A stretch of DNA of 10,000 nucleotides, from contig MPNW01001324.1 of NCBI GenBank assembly GCA_011800805.1, forward strand, positions 13,568 through 23,567. Direction: 5' to 3'. The translations under genes and the position numbers were made by a program. Shown here piece by piece: positions 1 to 7,094 of this stretch; position 1 is the stretch's first letter, and each line of letters begins with the position of its first letter. This stretch comes from Hirudo medicinalis (lineage: Eukaryota; Annelida; Clitellata; Hirudinida; Hirudinidae). The notes under the pieces are model-generated. The model was given only the letters and a program-made list of their open reading frames with translations. It was not told where the DNA came from and did not search any database.

Positions 1-61
1 TCGAAGAAATAGCATTTGATTTAACATTTCAAACCTGATTCACATTCAAACTGTTCTGAGA

Positions 62-235
62 TTATCGACAACCGAGAGATATCTCGAGATTTGTAATTAA
101 AACTGACTGAAAGTGATTTTTAAAATTTATTGCCATCAGGTGGCCTTTTCTCATTCCTTTCTGGAATTGAGCTTCTAGGATCCCGATGAACGAATGTCTG
201 GACTCGATGATGTCAGAGTCATCTGTCTGAGTCAT
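62..235 (-). other. Weak minus-strand open frame downstream of ERCC3
   Basis: An ATG-initiated minus-strand frame of 57 codons begins MTQTDDSDIIESRHSFIGIL and ends at TAA (64-62). It overlaps, in a different frame, the end of another open stretch (417-235) that ends KCLRDFMDFASELESLMVFD. Neither is recognised, and each lies next to an AATAAA (126-131, 310-315). They could be exons of a neighbouring gene that continues left of the window, or simply ERCC3 3' UTR. Evidence for coding is composition only. Confidence 0.15.
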
Positions 236-430
236 CAGTCGAAAACCATTAAACTTTCCAACTCAGAAGCGAAATCCATGAAATCTCTCAGGCATTTTTC
301 TGCACACTTTTTATTAAAAACAAGAATTGGCTCAGAGAGCCGCTCGGGAGAGGACTTGAACGACGAGAGTAGTACATTTGCAAATGGAAATGCATGCCAA
401 AAATATATTGAAATCAATTCTCGTGTACTG

Positions 431-468
431 ATAATGATGACGACGACGACGATGATGATGATGATGAT
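431..468. repeat. (ATG/ACG)n trinucleotide repeat
   Basis: GATGAC-type triplets, the opposite-strand complement of the class seen at 671-727. Downstream of ERCC3. Confidence 0.85.
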
Positions 469-473
469 TTATT
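468..473 (-). terminator. Candidate ERCC3 poly(A) signal
   Basis: AATAAA on the minus strand, 264 nt after the ERCC3 stop codon. Other AATAAA copies lie at 310-315 and 126-131, so the true 3' end is unresolved. The 3' UTR would include the trinucleotide repeat at 671-727. Confidence 0.35.
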
Positions 474-524
474 GCATGCACGTATTTTTGATAAAAGCAG
501 GTCGGGTGACTCCAAAACTCATTC

Positions 525-555
525 GAGGAGGAGGAGGAGGAGGAGGAGGAGGAGG
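525..555. repeat. (GAG)n trinucleotide repeat
   Basis: About ten uninterrupted GAG/GGA triplets downstream of ERCC3; it reads as Gly or Ser runs in flanking frames with no coding support. Confidence 0.9.
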
Positions 556-670
556 AAACGATCAATATTAAAATCAGTCCATGAATATTCATGTATAATC
601 ACTACTTAAAATACATCTCATGATATCCTGATAGGCCAATATTCTTAATGATGATACTTTTATGATAAAA

Positions 671-727
671 TCATCATCACCATCGTCGTCGTCGTCGTCG
701 TCGTCATCTTCATCATCATCATCATCA
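671..727. repeat. (TCA/TCG)n trinucleotide repeat in the ERCC3 3' UTR
   Basis: A run of TCA and TCG triplets starts about 10 bases past the ERCC3 stop codon (GAT/GAC in the sense of the mRNA). The Ser-rich plus-strand frame over it is not a gene. Confidence 0.9.
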
Positions 728-736
728 GCTCTGTTA

Positions 737-1377
737 TCATTTCCTAAATGTACTAAACAGCTTATGACGTTGACCAGTTTTGGCCTTCTTGGGTCGAGCT
801 TTCTTTTCGGGTTCGGGCTTGTTCATGGCCATGTAAGCTATGTCTGCAACCTAGAGATTAAATAAACATTTATAATTAATAATAAATAAATATTTATAAT
901 TAAATAATTATAATAATAAATTAAATAGATATTAAATAAATATTTATTATTATTTATTAAATAATCAATTACTTAAACGAATCGAATCAGTTCGTTTGAA
1001 TTCGCCTCGGACAAGAGCTGAAAAAATGTGACAAGAAATAAATCTAAAATACTAACGCTGACGGGCTTCTGAGGATTTGCCTGAGGTCCGCTGCCAGAGG
1101 ATGACGAGGACTGAGAATTGGAAGATTGGGAAGCTGAACTCTGAATGGCAGAAGGATGTTCTTCGTTGCTCTTCAATTTGTTGTTCTTGTCGGAAGCTGA
1201 TGTCTGAGGAAGGGTTTGGTATCTCCCTTGGGGTGCTCTGGTTGCTGTTGTCTTCCTGGAAATGGAGTGCGACTTGGTGTCTTCTTCTTCTTCATCCAAC
1301 AACTCGCCTGACGATGCACTCATGATCCTGTTCAGCAAATCCTCTCTTGATGCTTCTGTCGACAGCTCCAAATTTGC
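737..1377 (-). CDS. ERCC3: ERCC3 exons 18-19: C-terminal region with Ser/Gln-rich insert
   Basis: Exon 18 (1377-1057, residues 674-780) begins [18 protein letters not shown], corresponding to the human segment after AGMEEEDLAFSTKEE. It then passes into a low-complexity stretch rich in Ser, Gln and Asn ([18 protein letters not shown]). Exon 19 (850-737) gives [20 protein letters not shown], a basic stretch, and the terminus [12 protein letters not shown]. This corresponds to human DDTVYMEY and the terminal PLFKRFRK. The acceptor chosen is CTCTAG before GTTGCAGAC; the nearer GCAG acceptor would put a stop codon in frame. The exon 18 donor is AGC|GTTAGT; reading on past it gives an open but unmatched tail to 973. 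The insert makes this tail longer than in human, which accounts for much of the extra length of the protein. Confidence 0.92.
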
Positions 1378-4300
1378 CTGGAAATGGAAAACACAATGAT
1401 TAGATGTTTGTTGTTGATGACAACTACAACTACAGTTTATCGACAAGTTCAGTCACCTTTTCCATGCCTGCCAATCTTTTGATAAACTTGTAACTGTAGC
1501 CTTGTTGCACGAGGAAACTTTGTCTTTTGTGAGCAAAATATTGTTCGTTTGTGTCCTGAGAGACCAAAGTGTAGAAGAATGCGTTAAATTCTTCGTTGTA
1601 GGAGTCTTAAAAAGAAAAAATAATTCGTATTTATTGCATATTAAGTAATATTAAGTACTTAATATTGAGAACATTATAATATGCAGTAATAAATACAATA
1701 TGCATTATGGATTTAGATAAAACATTTCAATTTCCAGTTCCAACCTTTCTTTGCCCTGAGAATTCTGCCCAGACGCTGGGCTTCCTGTCTCCTGGAACCT
1801 CCGATTGATGAAATCTGGATGAGCACGTTTGCGTCCGGCAAGTCGAACGAGTTGTCGGCAATTTTCGAGACGAAGATGGTTTTCATTGTTTTGTTCTGCT
1901 TGAAGTTGTCCAAGATTTTAAACCTTTCCTCCTGTGGAGTTGATCCACACAAATATGGTCTGCGATGAGTTCACACGTTAGTGCTTGTTGAAACTACTGA
2001 AAATCTTTTGCGCCACAAATGTATATTCATACGTTGCACGAATTAGTCAATAACATTTCGATTCATGTACAATGTCATTTGAAGCAATGTAATTACAAGG
2101 TCTATTTGATCGATTTCATTTGATCTATTTTTTGAAGTATTAAGAGTTGATATACACACTATTCGCGCTAACCACGGGACCAAGTACAGGTGCAAGTACT
2201 GTAGGTCCAAGTACAAGTACAAGTATTTGAAAACGGTACTCGATTACGAATACAGGCACCTGAAACTTGTACTCGATTACAATTACAGGTACCCGAAAAC
2301 GGTACTCGCTTACAAGTACAAATACCAAGAGCCCAACGGGTACAAGTAACATTATCGGCAAGTGATACTCACTTCTTGAAAGCAAGAGCGTAAGTCCTGA
2401 GCGAGTACAGGTTGTCAGCAAATACGATGATCCTGTCATTTCGATTCTCGTGGTACTCGATGAGGAACTGACATGTTCGCAGTTTGTTCGGGTTCAACAC
2501 GAACAAGACCTACATCAACAAAAGGATTGCTAATTAATATCGTTATTATTATTGCTAGTATTATTATTATTNTTCTCGTGGTACTCGATGAGGAACTGAC
2601 ATGTTCGCAGTTTGTTCGGGTTCAACACGAACAAGACCTACATCAACAAAAGGATTGCTAATTAATATCGTTATTATTATTGCTAGTATTATTATTATTG
2701 TTTTATTATTATTATTATTGTTATCATTATTATCATCATCATTATTACTATTATTAATTCTTACCGCTTTCATTCGGGCCGATGACGACAAGTATTTACG
2801 GTAAAATAGCGGGTCCATCTGACAAGCAATCTCGCAGCACTGGACTTTGGCAATGTAACCTTTGTCCTGAAGTTTAAGCCAGTTGGCCTCGTACAGTTTT
2901 GGACCGATGAGAAAGTTCAGGTCGGTAATTTTGTCGTCCTCTCTGACCAGGGTGGCCGTCAAACCCAGCTTGCAGTGGGCATGAACGTTTGAAATGACCT
3001 TCCTGAAGATTTTGGCGGGAACAAATTGGACTTCTGCGAGTATAATTTTGAAAGAAATACACAATGATGCTCGAGAGTTGAGTTTTAAAAGTTCAACCTA
3101 CCGTCCAGAATCATGAGTCCCCACTCGACACTGTTCAGCCATTTCATAACCTCTTCTGCCTCGGCTGATCTTTTGGTGCTGTGAGTGATCATAGAATACG
3201 TGCTGATGCATATGGAAGAGCCTAGTTTAAGAGAAAATGGATTGGTTAAGTGGAATATGAATATTGAACAGTATTAATATTCATGAGACTATTAATACCA
3301 ACCCATTGGCTTGTCTTTGGCGTCTGACGTGAATCGGCAGACCATTTTATCAGTGGCAGTTGACCACAATTTGAACTTTTTAAATGACAATTAAAATAAT
3401 TCGGTTTACATTTTTGGCCAAAGAAATACTAACAAAAGTAGGAATTCTTACCTGATCTTTCCACTGTTGGACGGCTACACTAGAAGTACAGAGAACAAGG
3501 CACCTTTTCTTGATCGTACACGCTGCAGCCACACCTGTCAGGGTTTTCCCAGCACCTGAAATAAAAAAGTAAGGCATTAACATCTCGGCTTTACTTCAAT
3601 AAAAAAGGGATGGGTTAGTGCCAGACTAAGTCAGAACTTACCACAAGGCAAAACAATGACTCCAGATCTGGCTCTCCCGCTGCCAAACATTCTCCTTAAG
3701 GACTTTTCCTGGTATGGCCTTAGTATTGCATTTGGCCTCAGGGTCATGCTGAAGTTGGATTAATAGGAAATTATATACAAATAATAGAATTCGAGTGATA
3801 ATCATTATTTCAATGATACACGTTATCTATATCTATGTGTCTGTCTATCTATCTATATCTATGTGTCTATCTGTCTGTCTATCTATATCTATGTGTCTGT
3901 CTGTCTGTCTATATCTATGTGTCTATCTGTCTGTCTGTCTACCTATCTATATCTATATCTATTTACCAATAAAAACTCACTCGACATCCTGATTGGCCAC
4001 ATCGTTTCTAAAGTCGTACTCTGCAAGAGGGTAAAAGCCAAGGTCCATGCACCTAAAACCGTGGGAAAGCAACCGTCAGTATTTCTACTCAAATTTCTTC
4101 AAATGCTTTCGATCTCTCACCTCTTCTGGAGCAGTTCCAGTTTTCCAGGAGCAACTTCGAAACTGACGAACGGCCTTCCTCTGATTGCCTTTTCCCTGTC
4201 GTCGTCTTCGTCGTCTTCATCCAGGTTCCTGTAAATTTCCGACAGGTCGTTCTTTGATTCCTCATTTTTGGGTTCCTGGTGTGCTTGGAGGTTTGAAATC

Positions 4301-6168
4301 TGTTGAGAAACAAGGTGGAGTGGTAAAGGAGTTGATGTTGGTTTAATTAGGGGTGTAATTAATTATGTTAATGAGATGTTAATTAAATTGTACACACCGG
4401 CATCAAGGCATCTGATTGGTTCTTCATGCAGTTGCGGATAGAAGTATCCTTCAGGAGGCCTTGCATGACTTCCTGGAGATGTGGAAACGAATGTTTTTGA
4501 GTGAAGAAAATGAATATCATCAAATTAATCAAATTAATCATAAATGAGCTTCTTACGGGCAGAGAGGATTCGAGGAAATACTTGCTGTTCCTCAGAACGA
4601 CGTTCAGTTTTCCGTAAGAATGTGTGCATTCCTAATTAATTATTAATAAGGTTATGTTAATTTATTGTCGTAGTTATTGTTTTTTTTTTAATATAGAATA
4701 TTGAGAGAGGATGCTACCTTGATGAAGGAGATGATTTCTTCGGGAAGGTTTGTCTTGCAGAAAGTGTCAAGAACTTTGATGATCTGGTCGGTGGTTATGC
4801 CAGTTGAAGCAGCAGCATACAGAGAATAAGCGGTCATTTTGTACTGCTGACAGTGTCGCTGTCTCGATATCGGCTGCAAATTAAGTTCAAATTGATTTTA
4901 TTAGCATTGTCTGTGGATATTCACCACAATTCACAAAGTGGAAAATTGATCCTAACCTCTGCTATGGAGACTAAGAAGTCTTCCGATCTTTCGTACATCG
5001 GCGAGAATGATTCAACATGGATGAGGCCATTAGGTAGCTGTTTGAAACGGAGTTTTGTAAATCGATCGTCATTTGAATATTCTATTCGAGTCAATACATC
5101 TTAGAAACTGTGGTCCATGAACAAAATTAAAAACTATCTAGAGTGTTCAAAGTCAAATGTTGGTAAAGTCGGGTAACACCACGAACAACGACATTGACTG
5201 ACCACAAGGAATGGTCTCTTTTCGTGGTCCGGTTTGTTTAAAAGTACTTTTCTGAAGTCCTTCTGATTCTCAGTTTCCTTGAGTCTCATGCTAGCCGTTT
5301 TCGGTAAATCATCGCCTTAAGTTAAATTTAAAGTTGCGTTCATACATTTGTAGTAATTTATCTAAAATAATCATGGCAATTATTGGATTTTATTTAATGT
5401 TTATTAAATGTTTATTACCATATTCCTCCGCTACTTCGGAGTTTGGATAGTTGTCGAATTTCCTGTATTTTTTCGCGGCTTGAAAATCTGCTCCATTTCA
5501 AAAATATTTTTTAATCGAAAATTATTTTTTTACTGAATGAAAAAAAATCTACAAGAAATTTTTAATTCTATTTTGAAAACTAAATACTGCTTAAAGGAAT
5601 GAATAATTTTCAAGAAGTTGAAACATTCATGAATAAACAATTGAGTAAGGCGGAGTCTGTGGAGGTTTCGATACAACTATGTAAACAATGTTATTTAAAC
5701 CGCCCGAGTCCAAGATACTAAAATAACTTTTTTGTTTGCGAATAAAAATATGTTTTAAATCATTGGAATTTGAATTATGCAGACGTGTACGAGAACTACA
5801 ATTCATTTGTAGATTTGTACGGAGCGTACACTCCGTTCAATGGTGCGAGTACATTTTAGAGGAACGTGTCCAACAATGTACAAAATAAATAACAAATTGC
5901 ATTTGAAATATCAGTTTTAATACTTTAAAACTTCTCAAATCTGCAAAAATATTCCAGAAACTTGCTTTAATAACACCCTTTCGAACCGGCATTTTGTACG
6001 ATATGCTCCCGACGAAACGTCAGATCAGAATCTTATTTACATTTTAAGTGAATTAAAATATATAAATTTAAAAAAAAAAAACTTGTGAAGATCTTTTGTT
6101 ACAATTAAGTGTTAGAAAATGCTTCTTTTATTGCAACACGAACCTCCTTCTCTGAATCTCTTAGACAT
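737..6168 (-). CDS. ERCC3: XPB/ERCC3, TFIIH translocase/helicase subunit (19 exons, complete)
   Basis: XPB is the SF2 ATPase/translocase of TFIIH. In the nucleus it drives promoter opening for RNA polymerase II and damage opening in nucleotide excision repair. Coding exons on the minus strand, 5' to 3': 6168-6144, 5487-5419, 5315-5203, 5037-4957, 4873-4718, 4631-4557, 4472-4398, 4299-4121, 4052-3981, 3748-3642, 3555-3452, 3375-3303, 3221-3102, 3033-2765, 2509-2373, 1959-1745, 1605-1457, 1377-1057, 850-737. All junctions are GT-AG with compatible phases. The sum is 2454 nt (817 aa plus stop); human XPB is 782 aa. Visible motifs are Walker A CGAGKT (317-322), motif II DEVQ (416-419), motif III LGLTATL, RED (447-449) and motif [10 protein letters not shown]. 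The start ATG sits in AAAATG; exon 1 is inferred from splice phase and basic N-terminal composition, so it is the least certain exon. Identification rests on my memory of the human sequence and is very secure. Confidence 0.97.
858..975. repeat. AT-only low-complexity tract in ERCC3 intron 18
   Basis: Nearly pure A/T with recurring AATAAATATTTAT motifs, many self-complementary. It fills most of the 206-nt intron between exons 18 and 19. Confidence 0.8.
1457..2509 (-). CDS. ERCC3: ERCC3 exons 15-17: helicase domain 2
   Basis: Exon 15 (2509-2373) encodes [17 protein letters not shown] and [11 protein letters not shown] (motif IV region). Exon 16 (1959-1745) encodes [16 protein letters not shown], then [39 protein letters not shown] (motifs V and VI). 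Exon 17 (1605-1457) encodes [21 protein letters not shown] and [16 protein letters not shown]. The arginines of motif VI (GRILRAKK) are present. The 5' half of exon 15 and its acceptor occur a second time at 2573-2637, beyond the N at 2572. That second copy has no donor, and the gene reads correctly if it is collapsed. Intron 15 (1960-2372) holds a minisatellite. Confidence 0.96.
2228..2326. repeat. Minisatellite, 33-base unit x 3, in ERCC3 intron 15
   Basis: Three adjacent 33-base units (2228-2260, 2261-2293, 2294-2326) share the core GTACTCGxTTACxAxTACA and end in ACC. A degenerate GTAC-rich lead-in starts near 2176. The unit is 11 codons long, so the minus strand stays open across the array ([15 protein letters not shown] repeats). 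It lies wholly within the intron. Confidence 0.8.
2445..2699. repeat. Perfect 127-base direct repeat flanking a single N
   Basis: Bases 2445-2571 and 2573-2699 are identical, separated only by N at 2572. Each copy contains the first part of ERCC3 exon 15, its acceptor and an AT-rich intron stretch. Exact identity, even through the microsatellite part, plus the single N point to overlapping contig ends that were not merged rather than a biological duplication. Confidence 0.95.
2668..2758. repeat. (TTA/TCA)n trinucleotide tract in ERCC3 intron 14
   Basis: ATT and ATC triplets, part of which is also present before the N at 2572. It probably caused the assembly break there. Confidence 0.85.
2765..3748 (-). 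CDS. ERCC3: ERCC3 exons 10-14: helicase domain 1 with Walker A, motif II, motif III and RED
   Basis: Exon 10 (3748-3642) gives [15 protein letters not shown] and ends in LPCG. Exon 11 (3555-3452) continues [20 protein letters not shown], completing the ATP-binding P-loop CGAGKT. Exon 12 (3375-3303) gives [10 protein letters not shown] and [11 protein letters not shown]. Exon 13 (3221-3102) gives ISTYSM, WGLMILD. Exon 14 (3033-2765, 89 codons, the longest core exon) starts with the end of the split Glu417, then [27 protein letters not shown] and [14 protein letters not shown]. Together these match HD1 of human XPB almost without gaps. The one clear departure at a catalytic motif is DEVQ for DEVH; the Q codon CAA is at 3028-3026. 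The RED triplet typical of XPB, needed for helicase activity in the family, is intact. Confidence 0.97.
3824..3963. repeat. Tetranucleotide microsatellite (TCTA/TCTG) in ERCC3 intron 9
   Basis: Interspersed TCTA, TCTG and TATC units with a recurring longer block containing ATATCTATGTGTCT. The Cys/Leu/Ile-rich plus-strand frames across it are artefacts of the repeat. Confidence 0.9.
3981..4299 (-). CDS. ERCC3: ERCC3 exons 8-9: acidic linker leading into the helicase core
   Basis: Exon 8 (4299-4121, residues 199-257) carries an acidic run, [11 protein letters not shown], followed by [19 protein letters not shown]. This matches the human stretch in which an acidic run precedes TVSFEV and ELQKR. 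Exon 9 (4052-3981) gives [18 protein letters not shown], matching the human [12 protein letters not shown] region. The split codons AG|G (Arg258) and GA|C (Asp282) close correctly. An in-frame-looking 74-residue reading over 4089-4313 in another frame is a shadow. Intron 8 is only 68 nt, one of the two shortest in the gene. Confidence 0.95.
4398..6168 (-). CDS. ERCC3: ERCC3 exons 1-7: N-terminal region and damage-recognition-type domain
   Basis: These exons encode residues 1-198. Exon 1 (6168-6144) gives MSKRFREG; exon 2 continues with a basic, aromatic stretch ([10 protein letters not shown]). From about residue 60 the match to human XPB is continuous: [12 protein letters not shown], then [20 protein letters not shown], then [14 protein letters not shown], then [19 protein letters not shown]. 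Phe90 and Thr110 correspond to human Phe99 and Thr119, the residues altered in XP/CS and trichothiodystrophy patients (known from the family), and both are conserved. This part of XPB contacts the p52 subunit of TFIIH. Intron 1 (5488-6143) is 656 nt; the other introns here are 83-165 nt. The exon 2 acceptor is ambiguous between CAG at 5490-5488 and AAG nine bases downstream. Confidence 0.93.
5488..6143 (-). other. ERCC3 intron 1 (656 nt), no gene content seen
   Basis: AT-rich, with A and T homopolymers near 5515-5555 and 6070-6080. It contains a small perfect inverted repeat, ACGGAG/CTCCGT with a 6-base loop (5819-5836), and a stretch around 6003-6035 with GACGAAACGTCAGATC that looks like a decayed dispersed repeat. 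No open frame of note. Confidence 0.6.
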
Positions 6169-6302
6169 TTTAGCAAGCACAAGAAACAGATGTCTGTCGT
6201 GTTTCGATCAAACCATGTTTACGTCGACGATATTTCGTGCTTCGGCGATAGTTTATCGACGAGATTATTCTTAAATATTTAATTTATTTCACAAATATTT
6301 AC
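6169..6302 (-). promoter_or_regulatory. Short intergenic gap: probable ERCC3 promoter and 5' UTR
   Basis: Only about 130 bases separate the poly(A) signal of the upstream gene from the ERCC3 ATG, so the ERCC3 promoter and leader should lie here or overlap the upstream 3' end. The gap has several CpGs around 6190-6260 and an AT-rich block (TTTAAGAAT-like, minus strand) near 6270-6285. A tiny upstream frame, ATG GTT TGA (6216-6208), precedes the main start; whether it is transcribed is unknown. No clear trans-splice acceptor (pyrimidine tract plus AG) sits directly before the ATG. Confidence 0.3.
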
Positions 6303-6308
6303 TTTATT
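6303..6308 (-). terminator. AATAAA poly(A) signal of the unidentified upstream gene
   Basis: On the minus strand the sequence CGTTAATAAAGTAAA follows the proposed stop at 6387 by about 80 bases. It marks the probable 3' end of that gene, roughly 120-140 bases before the ERCC3 start codon. Confidence 0.5.
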
Positions 6309-6386
6309 AACGACCGAATTCTACATTTTTATTACATTTTATTAAATTTCGCCTGATTTTTGTTGTAGGTTTTTGAAGATCCGATG

Positions 6387-7094
6387 CTATGGCCCCAGCT
6401 TGTAGAACTAAAAATTTGATCAAAAAAGTGACAAACAAATAAATATACCAATAAGTTACAAGTACACTTACATTTGTAATATGACGACGTAATAATTTTA
6501 GACGATGTCCGACACTACATCCTTTACCGCCTACTGATGCTACTTGGAGACAATCCCTGCAAGTTTTTATTTGTATGAATTCATTACAACAAATACGTGA
6601 AGCTTCGACCATTTATGAGGCGCTCTTTCAAAACAATCACGACTTTGGAATCTTCTGGTTGTCCAATTGCAAATGGTTTAGCCTAAAAAAATCAGTTAAT
6701 AATAAAACCAATTAAGAGACTTAGAAATTCCTCAAAAATTCTATTAGTGAGTCGTGATTGTGATTGCTCTAAGTCGAAGAAAGTGGTGACATTTCAAGTC
6801 GTAACTTTGGCGTAACATTCTCTCACATATCATTATGTATGGTTTGTATGGGCACTAATTACTGTAAATGAATAAACACAACTTTGTACAAACATTTTGA
6901 AACTCATTTGACATAAAATCATAAGACAAGGTGGTTCACGGCAGAGGCGTAGCCAAGGGTTTCGGCATCCCCCAACGTGGCATCCAACTTTTAGAATTTT
7001 CCAGTATTTACCAAGAGCAGAACAAGAACGTCCCTGTTGTATTCACTAGAGATGCGAAACTGGAAGTATTGCGTGCTCCACATGGTTGACTCAT
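6387..7094 (-). CDS. Unidentified gene, last four probable exons (5' part not found)
   Basis: I do not recognise this gene. Four phase-coherent minus-strand exons are visible: A 7094-7012 (ESTMWSTQYFQF..., ending DVLVLLL), B 6682-6597 (AKPFAIGQPEDSKVVIVLKE...), C 6556-6472 (DCLQVASVGGKGCSVGHRLK..., ending RRHITN) and D 6407-6387 (FYKLGP, stop TAG). Splice sites are good: TTTTTTTAG before B, GTAAGT after C, AAATTTTTAG before D. An AATAAA lies about 80 bases past the stop. The B-C intron, GTATTT...TTGCAG, would be only 40 nt, clearly shorter than any XPB intron, so that junction is the weakest. Alternatively C is part of a longer open frame starting with ATG at 6612. The hydrophobic strand-like pieces suggest a folded domain, but I assign no family. 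The first exon must begin with two bases of a split codon, so at least one upstream exon exists and was not located. Confidence 0.5.

Noticed and set aside
332..592. Open frames in both strands over the GAG and GAT repeats (poly-Gly, poly-Ser, His/Arg runs)
   Set aside because: They are produced by trinucleotide microsatellites, which stay open in several frames at once; no flanking conserved sequence.
973..1056. Extension of ERCC3 exon 18 to a stop at 973 as an alternative C-terminus
   Set aside because: The tail matches nothing, while splicing at 1057 to exon 19 restores the conserved ADIAYM and LFSTFRK terminus in frame.
3795..4234. Plus-strand Cys/Leu/Ser-rich frames
   Set aside because: They are translations of the TCTA/TCTG microsatellite in intron 9 and run antisense into ERCC3 exons 9 and 8.
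6118..6274. Plus-strand ATG frame ([15 protein letters not shown]...)
   Set aside because: It lies antisense to ERCC3 exon 1 and the short gap upstream, with no similarity or splice support.
7001..7084. Plus-strand frame NVPVVFTRDAKLEVLRAPHG as an exon
   Set aside because: It lacks a usable donor before its stop, whereas the minus strand of the same segment has acceptor, donor and phase that fit three further exons.
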